This document shows, piece after piece, positions 46,701-57,814 of a DNA stretch of 64,000 nt. Position 1 is the stretch's first letter. Every line of letters starts with the position of its first letter. Made by a program: the position numbers and the translations under genes. The stretch spans positions 29,065,152 through 29,129,151 of the forward strand of contig NC_058160.1 in NCBI RefSeq assembly GCF_020080835.1. The letters are read 5' to 3'. The notes under the pieces are model-generated. The model saw only the letters and a program-made list of their open reading frames with translations. It did not search any database and was not told where the DNA came from. This DNA is from Cotesia glomerata (Eukaryota > Arthropoda > Insecta > Hymenoptera > Braconidae).

Positions 46701-47442
46701 TCTATGAAAAATATATAAAAAATGCATGTGGGTACTCAAATGAAAGCTCTTGATGAATGTAACATCAGGATGAGCTTATATCTTTAAAAACGTCAATATT
46801 TAAGAAAATACAGTGCAATTTAACAAATATCTTGTGAACTATTGACATTTTTAAAGATATAAGTTCATCCCGATGATACACTCATCAAGACCTGTCATTT
46901 GAGTACCCACATCAATTTTTCATATATTTATATATATTATGTATATATGAATATATGAAAAATATATCAAAATACATGTGGGTACTCAAATGGAAGCTCT
47001 TGATGAGTACAACATCGGGATGAGCTTATATCTTTAAAAACATCAATAATTAAAAAAGTACAGTGTAATTTAACAAAAGTCATTACTTAATAAAGCAAAA
47101 TTTTATTTATTTATAGTTCACAAGTCACGGCAGTCACATGGTGACTGCAAGATTGCTAGTAATAAATAAATATTGAAAGCTTACTGGTAATAAATTTCTG
47201 TCATTTCTGAACAATTGATTATTTATAGATAAATAGTTATTATTATTATTATTATCATTATTGTTATTATTGTAATCTTCATCGTAAATTTCAGGCAAAT
47301 AAGAGAGATCTCTGAAGACAATTGCAGGGAGATGATCCTGATGATTAGTAGCACCAAGCAGCCGCTGCTCGAACAGTTTTGTCAGATTTGTCAAGTATAT
47401 GCCAAGGGCGTACTCATGTGATAGTACTAGGAAGAGGATCAT
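43744..47442 (-). CDS. trk: Trunk/PTTH-like cystine-knot ligand (2 exons found, 5' end uncertain)
   Basis: Minus-strand exons 47442-47185 and 44064-43744, joined in phase 0, give about 192 aa. The last exon has seven Cys (LCEV, VYCKS, MCAHPGFQCVQ, SGCWEP, GCECMWP) and ends MWPVSTLGDISAHY. The C-x-x-P-x-x-x-C..R...LS..RRR and W...V/I-A-x-x-C-x-C layout is that of the Trunk/PTTH family, the secreted ligands of the Torso receptor tyrosine kinase. The CMWP ending suggests Trunk rather than PTTH. The first exon starts with hydrophobic residues (MILFLVLSHEYALG), and the frame stays open upstream (IIAFIIVLQ) before a stop. The true signal-peptide start may therefore lie in another exon, and 'gtgttacag' just before the ATG looks like an acceptor. 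An Asp/Asn run (YNNNNNDNNNNNNY) and an RNDR possible cleavage site precede the knot. The intron is almost entirely transposable elements. Confidence 0.72.
44328..45193. mobile_element. Foldback/TIR element with 'atcgcgtgcttaaaggtaaa' ends
   Basis: The left end 'tcgcgtgcttaaaggtaaaa' and the right end 'ttttacctttaagcacgcga' are inverted. Near the right end several short inverted motifs 'aaagggcgtat' and 'aagcccttt' alternate (44995, 45088, 45106, 45150, 45170). The left part is occupied by a non-LTR fragment. It lies in the AT loop of a Helitron hairpin unit, whose other arm resumes at 45230. No transposase. Confidence 0.75.
44341..44960 (-). mobile_element. Non-LTR retrotransposon 3' end carried inside the foldback
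   Basis: On the minus strand an open stretch reads FEHSFVDSAIRIWRELPFEV and TNSLSLNSFKTSTFEFFMKR. This is the S-x-W-x-x-LP...SLNSFK ending typical of CR1/Jockey reverse transcriptases. A 3' UTR and an (AATA)n tail (44341-44372 on the + strand as TTTA repeats) follow directly against the foldback's left end. 5'-truncated. Confidence 0.7.
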
Positions 47443-48196
47443 CTGTAACACGATAATGAATGCTATTATGGATTGCCGGTAAGTAAATGCAATAAAGTTA
47501 ATTCAATTTAAAATACGCGATACATCTTATCAAGGTCGCTATGAAAGTTAATCATCATAATCAACTGATTTATATTTTTTTACAGAGACCAGACTTGTTG
47601 CAATTGCTTATCTATCATGGATATTTTTTAATAACCAATATTTAAAATCCGATATCGATTTATCGCTGTCTTATTATTATTATTTTTATTGATAGCCAAT
47701 AAGCGCTGCAGTGATTTAACTCTAAGTAAGTTAAGTCGGAGATTTATCTGATGCATCAACCAAGAATCCTCAACTGTACTAGTAAAGATATAGTACGCAG
47801 ATACGGATTTATAAACATAATAAGAGTTTCCCGTGAAAATCAGTCGGAGCTGGTTCACAAGGTCAACTCGGTTTTATTTCATTAAGCAAACTACGTCGAC
47901 GTATTTCACGTCAGTAGATTCATCTACCAGTGGGTTCTATCAATTTATACGAGACCCCTCTTGACGCGGACACATGACGCATGTTGGAATGAAAATTTGC
48001 CCCCAATCAAATCTCGTTGTGTTACACGTAAACAGAGCTAGCTTTTACGATTTTACTCACTAATATTTTATTTTATTTGTTGATTATTTATAGGAATAAT
48101 ACAATTAATAAACGTGTAAATAATTGGCAAATAATTTTAAATACAATTTATTAATAAGTAGAAAATATTATACGTATTAAGTTGTTAACACGTATA
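47443..48196 (-). promoter_or_regulatory. Upstream region of the trunk-like gene
   Basis: On the minus strand a TATAAAT box lies at 47943-47949, inside a more complex, less AT-rich stretch (47700-48050). Several short ATG frames follow it. A signal-peptide exon might lie here, but none could be joined in phase with confidence. Confidence 0.35.
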
Positions 48197-48528
48197 ATAT
48201 CGCGTTACTAAAACCATAAGGGCGTATAAAAAAATTTTTTTTGCTCCAATCAATGTAAAAATGTTGAAAATATGAATATCTATGGAAAAAACGAAAAAAA
48301 AAATTTTTTTGTGATACGCCCTTATGGTTTTAAGAAAATATTTTTCTAAAACCATAAGGGCGTATCCTGTTTTTAGTAGATTTCATAAAAATCTAACTAT
48401 TACAGCCGTCCTCATGGCGCAACTTTTAAAAAATTTAGTCATTTTCTGACTCTGTTTGTCGAGCTGAGTCAGAAAATATATATAGTTCAAAAGTTTATAT
48501 ATGTATGTATTTATATTAGGGTGGCTCA

Positions 48529-49419
48529 AAAAAACCGACTATTTTTTTTTTTTTAGTCTCGAGTGAAAAAATGTTAGTTTTTGATGTTTTAAGAGCCCTC
48601 TCCAAGAGACAGCTTAAAAAAAAATTTTTCAGAGGTCACTCCAAATTTTTTAAAATTTCAAAAATCGTCAAAAATCGAACTTTTTTTTTTTTTAATTTTT
48701 TTTTCTCGTTACGGTATAATTTTATAGACTAAAAAGAAATGAGATTCTGAAAATTTCAGTTCAAAATTTAAATTTCGAAAGGTCGCTCATAATTTTTTTA
48801 TTTTTCTTTAATTAGTCATATCGCCGACTTTAACTGTTGGGAGTGGTACGGTGGGGTTTTTTTGGTTTGTAAAAATCTCAACCTACGCGGCAAGGGTCAA
48901 ATCTCAACCAAGCTGGTTTCTAAGACCAGCTTGGGATTCGAATTCACGCTTGGAAGTTTATTAAATAAAATTATTAAATTAAAAAAAATTATTTTTTCTA
49001 TATTGTGCTTGATTTTTAGTTCATCTCGTGATGTATTTTTATTGATTATGGTACTAAATAAAAAAAAAAAAATTCATGGAATTTTAATTTAAATAGTAAA
49101 AGGTCGCTCGAAAAAATCTAAACTAATGTACTAATAAATTGAAAAAAATTATGAGCAACCTTTCAAAATTTAAATTTTGAACTGAAATTTTCAGAATCTC
49201 ATTTTTTTTTAGTCTATAAAATTATACCGTAACGAGAAAAAAAATTAAAAAAAAAAAATTTGATTTTTGACGATTTTTGAAATTTTAAAAAATTTGGAGT
49301 GACCTCGTAAAAATTTTTTTTTGAGCTGTCTTTTGGAGAGGGCTCTTAAAACATCAAAAACTAACATTTTTTCACTCGAGACTCAAAAAAAAAAAATAGT
49401 CGGTTTTTTTGGGCCACCC
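48529..49419. mobile_element. Inner TIR element flanked by TA ('gggtggctcaaaaaaaccga')
   Basis: The left end 'gggtggctcaaaaaaaccga' and right end 'tcggtttttttgggccaccc' are inverted, and similarity extends about 270 bp inwards on each side ('gttacggtataattttatag' and its complement). TA dinucleotides stand directly outside both ends, fitting a Tc1/mariner-type target. The centre (48830-48960) has 'accaagctggtttctaagac', itself a small hairpin. It has inserted in the left arm of the outer foldback. Confidence 0.8.
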
Positions 49420-51055
49420 TAATTTATATATATAAATATACGATATAACGCGGCTTGTTAGCACGATAGCGTTCTCAATTTATATCCGATTGTTCTCAAA
49501 CTCAACATGCTTTATCTATCAATAAATACCAAGGTTAATTTCGAAGATGAGCTTAATCGGTCGAGTAGTTTGGAAATGACAGGATTTTAAAATTTTGAAA
49601 ATCGTAAAAATTGATGTTTACACTACTTTAACTTGATATAATTACTGAACTAGACAAGATATCGAAATTCGGTAAAATGCATCTTGAAGCTCTTTTATTA
49701 AGCTTTAATTTTCACTAGCTAAAAGTAGAAATAGCTTTAATATTACTCATTTTAGTTCACTTAAAAGAAACAGTTTTTAGTAGATTTCATTTTTATTTTA
49801 TGTAGTTTTTATCATTTCGCTTCTAAATATTTTCTAAAATTGAAAATATTATACTTTTTTGTCCATTTGATGTCGGTTTGATTACTTCTTATAAGTTGCG
49901 AGAGAGAAGTTATGAAATAACTACTTCCGTTTCGGCTGCCGAATGGCCTTTTTTTCGGTTTATTATCAATTATAGGTCGGAGTAAGAAAAAAAATTGCAA
50001 AGGTGATAGAAATTATCACTCCACAACTTAATTTAAATTAACAAATATTTATTTGAGTGAAAAAACGAATGAAAAATTAAGAAAAAATAAATTCATAACA
50101 ACTTGAGAACAATCGGTATGTCTTCAAGTTAATAAAATTACCCTCAAAGTTTTTCAAAATTGATTTTTTTTTACTTCAGATCTATTTACAATTAACAAAA
50201 GAGTTTTGTAAGCCATTTAGAACTGTAATTTAAAAAAAAAAGTCATTCAAAAAGAACTTTGTTCTTGAGAATTGTTATGATCCTTCAATACCAATATCTT
50301 GAAGCAAGTTTGATGATCTAAATCATTTTTGTATATCAGGCACTGTCCCACAAAATATCATCGGTATTATCAAAGTTTAATTTTCAGCCATGGTCATAAA
50401 TTATAATAAAGATTTCTTAATTTTTTTTTTACTTTTATAATCTTAGACACAGATGATCCTGACGATGGAGATGGCATTGGAGTAATACTCTGATGAATTT
50501 ATTTTTCCTTAATTTTTTATTAGTTTTCTCACTTAAATAAATATTTGTTGACATAAATCAAGTTGTGGAGTGATATTCTATTACCTTTGCAATTTTTTTT
50601 TTTACTCTGACCCATAATTGATAATAAACCGAAAAAAGGCCATTCGGCAGCCGAAATGGAAGTAGATTTTTCAAATAAAGAAAATTCATTTTTAATAAAA
50701 TAATATAATAACACTAATAATGTATAACTTAATTTATGAATTAAAAACAAAATTCAATAATAAATTTAAAACTATTTAGAACAAATTTTGGAAAAAAAAT
50801 TAACTTTTGAAGAAAAAGTTTCTCAAAGAATTGCAAAGATTATAAAATTTGAATTATAAATGACCAAATTTTAAATAACTGCTTAGGAACAACAATTTGC
50901 AAATCAATCAGATGTTTGAAACCGGATAAAATTTTAATTGAAGAAAACAATATATAGAACTAATTTGTGACATATTTACTGACGAATTACCTGAAAACAT
51001 TACACGAAAGACTAATCATTATCGTAATTATTGAATTTACATCATGATTAAGCTA

Positions 51056-51326
51056 CACTGATAGAAGGATTTATTTGGATTAAATAATATTTGTTAATAG
51101 TTAACAAATCATTTATTAGAGACCACTTTTTAGTATTAAACAAATATTTCTTAGTATTTAAAATGATTTGTTTATATTTAATAAATCTGATATTCATTTA
51201 TTAAATATTAATAAATCTTTTTAAAGACTAACAAATATTTGTTAAAGACTAAAAAGTGGTCTCTAATAAATGATTTGTTAAATATTAACAAATATTTTTA
51301 ACTACAAAAAAATCCTTCTATCAGTG
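51056..51326. repeat. MITE, TIR 'cactgatagaaggatttatt', copy 1
   Basis: The ends 'cactgatagaaggatttatt' and 'aatccttctatcagtg' are inverted, and the body is made of inverted 'ttaacaaatcatttatta' and 'agaccactttttagt' motifs, so the whole 271 bp can fold. A second copy lies at 54298-54571. Confidence 0.85.
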
Positions 51327-51705
51327 TATGATGCAGACAATAATTCTAAAACGGCTGCAACAGTAAAACTGTTTCATTAAACGAATTCTAAAAGGAGTAA
51401 TATTGAGGCTATTATCACTTCTGAGTAGTGGAAATTAAAGCTTATTAAAAGAGCTTTACGATGCATTTTACCGAACTTTTATATCTTGTCTCGATCAGTA
51501 ATTATATCAAGTTGAAGTAGTAAAAACATCAATTTTTACGATTTTCAAAATTTCAAAATCCTGTCATTTCTAAATTACGCGCCCGATTAAGCTCATCTTT
51601 GAACTTAACCTTGGTCTTGATTGATAGATAAAGCATGTTGAGTTTGAGAAGAATCGGTTATAAATTGAAAACGCTATCGTGCTAACAAGCCGCGTTATAT
51701 CGTAT

Positions 51706-51724
51706 AAATATATATATATATATA

Positions 51725-51779
<55 letters not shown>

Positions 51780-51785
51780 ATAAAT

Positions 51786-51818
<33 letters not shown>

Positions 51819-51847
51819 AATATATATATATGTATATATATATGCTG

Positions 51848-51890
<43 letters not shown>

Positions 51891-51905
51891 TATATATATA
51901 TAAAT

Positions 51906-52004
<99 letters not shown>

Positions 52005-52012
52005 CATACATA
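51706..52012. repeat. (AT)n-rich low-complexity tract in the foldback's right arm
   Basis: About 300 bp of TA repeats with scattered A insertions. The left arm has only a short tract here (49426-49443), so the tract expanded after the arms formed. Confidence 0.85.
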
Positions 52013-52659
52013 TATAAACTTTTGAACTATATACATTTTCTGACTCAGCTCGACAAACTGAGTCAGAAAACGACTAAATTTTTTCAAAGTTGCGCCATAA
52101 GGACGGCTGCAATAGTTAGATTTTTATAAAATCTACTTAAAACAGGATACGCCCTTATGGTCTTAGAAAAATGTTTTCTTAAAATTATAAGGGCGTATCA
52201 CAAAAAAAATTTTTTTTTTTCGTTTTTTCCATAGATGTTCATATTTTCAACATTTTTACATTGATTGGAGCAAAAAAAATTTTTTTATACGCCCTTATGG
52301 TTCTAGTAACGCGATATTTTCTCCTTATTAATAAATTTAATTTGGAACTATTTGCCAATTATTTACAAGTTTATCTTTTTATTTTTATTTACAATTAAAA
52401 TTATTTTTATTATTATTAGGACATTGACCTAGAATAAAAATATAATGCATTTTTTTTAACCTTGATAAATAATATTTTCATCATGTCATGCAAATATAAT
52501 AGTAACATATGATTGATTTTTTTTTTCTAGCGCAGAAATAATATCCAAGAAGAACATGAAACATGACTAATAATAACAATTTCAAATTTAAATTGAAATC
52601 TTGTGACTTTATTGGGATCAGTAGCTCAATGTTATCAATATAATTGATAGATGGATGGA

Positions 52660-53465
52660 ATATGACATTAAAGTTTGCAGTATTGATCATTTTCGACAAA
52701 AAAAATCATTTAAAAAAAATTGTATTTTTAATTTCTAAATATCAATTTTTCTTTTAATTTTTTTATTAAAAAAATTATCAAATATCTGCTAAATTAATGA
52801 TCATTTTTTTATCACATTAAATTTAGCTGTCGCTTAATAACTTTTTAATTTTTTTAAACAAACAAATTCGTTTAAAAAAATTATTTTTAAGAAATTGTAT
52901 TTTTAATTTTTTTTAATTTCTAAATATCAATTTTTCTTTTAATTTTTTTGCTAAAAAAATTATTAAATATCTGCTAAATTAATGATCATTTTTTTATTAA
53001 ATTAAATTTAAGTGTCACTTGACAACTTTTTAATTTTTTTTAACAAACAAATTCGTTCAAAAAAATTATTTTTAAAAAATTACATTTTAAATTTATTAAA
53101 ATTAATTTAGGAGATAATAATTTTAAGAATTTTTTTAACAAATAAATTATAGCAAAAAAAAATTGAAAAGTAGAAATTTAAAAAATAATTTTCTTTAACA
53201 AATTTATTCAAAAAATTATTTTAAAAAAATTGCATTTTTAATTTATTAAAATTTCTACTTGGCAATTTTTTTTGTGAATTTATTTATTAAAAAAATTATT
53301 ACATATTTGCTAAATTAATTTTCATGGCTGTAAAAAATTAAATTTAACAATAATTTTTTAATTTTTTAATTTTTTTTAATTTCTAAATGTTAATTTACTT
53401 ATTCAATTATTTGTTATAATTTATTTCCTAGAAAAATGATCCAACATCTGTTAAATAAATTTTCA
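52660..53465. repeat. Cluster of 'attaaagttwgcagt' family copies
   Basis: Four or five overlapping AT-rich copies of the dispersed family in both orientations ('gacattaaagtttgcagt', 'aaatatctgctaaattaatg'). No ORF or gene. Confidence 0.5.
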
Positions 53466-53499
53466 TGAATAGAATTAATGAGAATTAAAAGACAATAGA

Positions 53500-54230
53500 A
53501 TTGAGGAAATGGTTGTTAGAGCCTTGATTTTTAGTTTAATGCCATGTGAAAATAAAATTTTTTCATTAAAGCAACTACAAGGAGGACTTGTCTCCTTGCT
53601 CCGTTCGAGGACGTCTCCATACAATCCCGCAAGTGTTTTACCGAGTGTAGAGGCAAAGTGTACTGTCACCGATCCCGATCAGATCGCGGGGAAACGATAA
53701 AGATGAAGAGATACACAGCAAGATCATCCGAGGAGTTTGCTCAATATTATATGCATCCATGGTACAACAAGTACTGCGCGAGTTATTTATTACATCTACA
53801 TACGGATAAATGTGTGCATTAAAATTTTATGTTAGTATTATAAGCATTATATACACTTCATGCGAAGACGAAGACAACAAGTAAAGCGAGAGTACGTAGA
53901 TGCGTGATAGCTAGTTATCCAATTGACAGTGCCCCCGTCCGACACAGTTCAGTCGGTGGCGAACTCAAGATCTGACAGCTCCAGCTTAGCTCTTGTATTG
54001 TTGTTCATTGTTCACCACTGTCATCACTCCGAACATTGTTGTTTCTTCCCGTACATTAATTACTGTCATTAATGAAATTCCACGGTAATTGCCATTGAGC
54101 GGTACTCAATCATACGCGATTTAATCAACAGTGATCCACGTTTGTTTTCATTCGTACTGCGGCTAGGCGGGAACATCATCTCTCTAAAATATTTTTTTAA
54201 TTTACTGTTTGTTAACAGAGGTGTGTTTTT
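53500..54230 (+). promoter_or_regulatory. Higher-complexity promoter / untranslated first-exon candidate
   Basis: This block is clearly less AT-rich than its surroundings and free of the local repeats. 'cacagttcagtcggtggcga' (about 53943-53962) contains an arthropod initiator TCAGT. A possible donor 'acagag|gtgtgt' occurs near 54219, and 'ttttgaacag' at 55304-55313 could be the acceptor for the exon with the ATG at 55485. No convincing protein is encoded. An unrecognised first exon on either strand remains possible. Confidence 0.4.
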
Positions 54231-54297
54231 TTTAAGATTAGTGAATTATAAAAATTAAATTAGCCGACATCTGAAAAGTTTTATTTTTTTTTATATG

Positions 54298-54571
54298 CAC
54301 TGATAGAAGGATTTATTTGTATTAAATAATATTTGTTAATAGTTGATTAACAAATCATTTATTACAGACCATTTTTTAGTATTAAACAAATATTTCTTAG
54401 TATTTAAAATGATTTGTTTATATATAATAAATCTGATTTTCATTTATTAAATATTAATAAATCTTTTTAAATACTAACAAATATTTGTTAAGGACTAACA
54501 AATGGCTTCTAATAAATGATTGTTAAATATTAAGAAATCTTTTTAACTATAAACAAATCCTTCTATCAGTG
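54298..54571. repeat. MITE, TIR 'cactgatagaaggatttatt', copy 2
   Basis: It has the same ends and body as 51056-51326, with several single-base differences and small gaps ('gcttctaataaatgattgtt' here). It lies between copies of two other repeat families. About 274 bp. Confidence 0.85.
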
Positions 54572-55484
54572 TGACATTAAATTTAGCTGTCATTTTGACA
54601 ATTTTTTAAATTTCTTTAACAAGAAAATTTGTTCCAAAAAATTATTTTTAAAAAATTGCATTTTTAATTTTATTTAAAATCTACAAGTCCATTTTCTTAA
54701 TCATTTTTTTGCCATCATTTATTTATTAAAGAAAATTTAAAAAATTGTGAAGTGACAGCTAAATTTAATGTTATTTTTTTTTTTGGAAAAATTGTTACAA
54801 AAAAATTAAATTTAAGTGCAATTTTTAATAAATATTTTTTTAATTTAACAAAATATTTTATTTAATTTAATAAAAAAAAATTAGAAACGTCAAAATTTTT
54901 TAGATATTTTTAATAATTAAATTAGATCAAAAAAATATTTTTTTTTTTTTTAATTGCAATTACAGTTTTTAAAGTTTTTTTTACAAATGAAAATTTTTTT
55001 TTGGTCATTTTTTCAATAAAAACAATTAAAAAATTTTTAACGGCTAACTTGATTTTCATAAAAATTTTTATAATTTTCTTTTATTGAAAAAAATTAAATA
55101 AAAAATTTCACATTTAGAAAATAAAAAAAATTATGATTTTAAAAAATTAAAAAAATTGTTTATATTTTTTTTATTAATTAAATTGGAACTAAAAAAAATT
55201 TTACTGTAAATTTTCTACATGTGAAAAAAAAATTTTTTGTTACAATTTTTTCAATAAAAAGAATTTTTAAAAATTGTCAGATGTGTGCTAACTTAATTTT
55301 TATTTTTTGAACAGTTGCGTATTTTTTTTTTGTGATATTATTTGGTAAAAAAAAAAATAACATTGAAACAATTAAAAGAACATACAACTCAATCAGTTGT
55401 GATTACACGCTGAAAGTGTTCCCAAGTGTGTCTGGTGTATAAAAAAAATATTGTTGTTGTTTTGAGAAGAAATGTGGATGAAAA

Positions 55485-55540
55485 ATGTTTGAAATGGCTG
55501 CTGACCTCTACAGAAATGGAGCTTTGAGATCGCCTAATAG
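55485..55540 (+). CDS. Candidate alternative first coding exon A (unknown gene)
   Basis: The ATG opens MFEMAADLYRNGALRSPN and the exon ends AATAG before a GT donor, in phase 2. A TATA-like 'gtataaaaaaaat' lies about 45 bp upstream, and a tiny out-of-frame ORF (ATG TGG ATG AAA ...) precedes it. It ends in the same phase and with the same last bases as the exons at 61729 and 63537, so it is read as one of several alternative starts of one gene that continues beyond the window. The product was not recognised. Confidence 0.45.
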
Positions 55541-56035
55541 GTATATTTATTTATTTAATTATTTTTCTGGTAAACTTGATACTGACCGTCAATACAATCA
55601 ATTTCTTGATAATACAGATCAACTGATAACTTTAATTAATAAATTTTTTACTATGTTTTTTAGGATTTATTTATAAGCTTCCTCGTATGATAATTTTCCA
55701 TGTTATTTTAGATCCGTAACCGAGAGCTAATGAGCAATTGACTCCCGACCCTGATGTCAAAGGGAAATTAATTAAGCGCTGTAAATTAATAAATCTAATG
55801 CTGTAAAATTAATAGTTTTTTTTTAAACTCATAATTTTATTATTCAAATTATAGCTTCACATTTAACAATTATAATTGTTGAATATTTTTTAACTAAATT
55901 ATTAAATGAAGTATATCATATATAAATTGTCTATTTTAAAATAAAAGCTTCTATTGAGCTGGAGCTTTAATTCCGGACGTACGTATCATATTAAGCTAAA
56001 GTACACCCGACAGTGCACTGCAATGTACATTATCT

Positions 56036-57814
56036 ATATTATTAAGAGAATAAGCAAAATTTTGTGGTCAGTTTATTTGTATGATAAAATAGGTTTTTAT
56101 GGTTAAATTTGGTATCGTTGGAAAAGTCTTGACCTCATATCATTTCATATCATTCTCACCAATAGTCAATTTATGATGATAAGTATTTAGGATGCATTCG
56201 AAAATACTCTAGATACATCTCTAGATACATAATTGAGAAATGACCCTGTATCTCGTGAACTATTGACATTTTTAAAGATATAAGCTCATCCCGATGTTAC
56301 ACTCATCAAGACCTTTCATTTAAGTACCCACATCAATTTTTCATATATTTATATATATTATATATATGCATGTATGAAAAATATATCAAAATGCATATGG
56401 GTACTCAAATGAAAGCTTTTGATGATAGTAACATCGGGATGAGCTTATATCTTTAAAAGTGTCAATAGTTAAGAAAGTACAGTGCAATTTAACAAATATT
56501 TTGTGAACTATTGACATTTTTAAAGATATAAGCTCATCCTGATGTTACACTCATTAAGACCTTTCATTTGAGTACCCACATCAATTTTTCATATATTTTA
56601 TATATTTATATATATGTATATATGAAAAATATATCAAAATGCATGTGGGTACTCAAATGAAAGCTCTTGATGAGTGTAACATCGGGATAAGATTATATCT
56701 TTAAAAATGTCAATAGTTAAGAAAGTACAGTGCAATTTAACAAATATCTTGTGAAATATTGACATTTTTAAAGATATAAGCTTATCCCGATGTTACGCTC
56801 ATCGAGACCTTTCATTTAAGTACCCACATTAATTTTTCATATATTTATATATATTATATATATGTATGTATGAAAAATATATCAAAATGCATGTGGGTAC
56901 TCAAATGAAAGCTATTGATGAGTGAAACATCGAAATGAGCTTATATCTTTAAAAACGTCAATAGTTAAGAAAGTACAGTGCAATTGAACAAATATCTTGT
57001 GAAATATTGACATTTTTAAAGATATAAGCTCACCCCGACATTACACTCATCAAGACCTTTCATTTGAGTACCCACATCAATTTTTCATATATTTTATATA
57101 TTTATATATATGTATATATGAAAAATATATCAAAATGCATGTGGGTACTCAAATGAAAGCTCTTGATGAGTGTAACATCGGGATAAGATTATATCTTTAA
57201 AAATGTCAATAGTTAAGAAAGTACAGTGCAATTTAACAAATATCTTGTGAAATATTGACATTTTTAAAGATATAAGCTTATCCCGATGTTACGCTCATCG
57301 AGACCTTTCATTTGAGTACCCACATCAATTTTTCATATATTTTATATATTTATATATATGTATATATGAAAAATATATCAAAATGCATGTGGGTACTCAA
57401 ATGAAAGCTCTTGATGAGTGTAACATCGGGATAAGATTATATCTTTAAAAATGTCAATAGTTAAGAAAGTACAGTGCAATTTAACAAATATCTTGTGAAA
57501 TATTGACATTTTTAAAGATATAAGCTTATCCCGATGTTACGCTCATCGAGACCTTTCATTTAAGTACCCACATCAATTTTTCATATATTTATATATATTA
57601 TATATATGTATGTATGAAAAATATATCAAAATGCATGTGGGTACTCAAATGAAAGCTGTTGATGAGTGTAACATCGGGATGAGCTTATATCTTTAAAAAT
57701 GTTAATAGTTAAAAAAGTACAGTCCAATTTAACAAAGTTCATTACTTAATAAAGCAAAATTTTATTTATAGATCACAAGTCATGGCAGTCACATAGTGAC
57801 TGCAAGGTTGCTAG
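56036..57814 (+). mobile_element. Helitron-like hairpin-array element, 6 units (reference copy)
   Basis: A complete copy. The 5' end is 'tctatattattaagagaata'. A 5' subterminal block (56056-56270) is followed by six hairpin units (left arms near 56275, 56522, 56765, 57010, 57258 and 57505), then 'aataaagcaaaattttattt'. The 3' end has the hairpin 'gcagtcacatagtgactgc' followed by 'aaggttgctag' and T. A 3' stem-loop some ten bases before CTAG is the Helitron-type terminus, and 5' TC also fits. No Rep/helicase ORF, so non-autonomous. Confidence 0.8.

Larger units (their letters stand above)
44094..47158 (+). mobile_element. Largest Helitron-like hairpin array (8 units), in trunk-like gene intron
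   Basis: It begins 'tatattattaagagaataa', the family's 5' end, and finishes with 'ggcagtcacatggtgactgc' followed by 'aagattgctag'. It contains eight hairpin units at about 245-250-bp spacing (left arms near 44247, 45355, 45602, 45848, 46092, 46340, 46600 and 46855). Units from 45.6 kb on are nearly identical to one another, showing recent unit-by-unit expansion. The first unit's loop is split by the element at 44328-45193. Confidence 0.85.
48197..52318. mobile_element. 4.1-kb nested foldback element with 'aatatcgcgttac' ends
   Basis: The left end 'aatatcgcgttactaaaacc' and the right end, which ends 'agtaacgcgatatt', are inverted. Inverted similarity continues for several hundred bases: the left arm is 48197-48528 plus 49422-about 49800, and the right arm about 51390-52318. 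Shared blocks include 'ctgactcagctcgacaaact', 'taacgcggcttgttagcacg' and 'tcaacatgctttatctatca'. Near both ends 'aagggcgtat' and 'atacgccctt' alternate. A second foldback lies at the centre (about 49880-50080 against 50500-50690; 'aaggccattcggcagccgaa'). No transposase ORF is present. Confidence 0.8.

Noticed and set aside
47628..47858. 76-aa minus frame upstream of the trunk-like gene
   Set aside because: Begins at a non-ATG codon and ends in an Asn run from (ATT)n. It could not be spliced in phase to the next exon; probably 5' UTR.
51570..52087. Three overlapping frames of Tyr-Ile repeats
   Set aside because: They are translations of the (AT)n tract in the foldback and have no protein meaning.
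53475..53700. Open frames on both strands of 63-64 codons
   Set aside because: No start context, splice partner or recognisable motif. The region is better read as promoter or untranslated exon, but a missed exon cannot be excluded.
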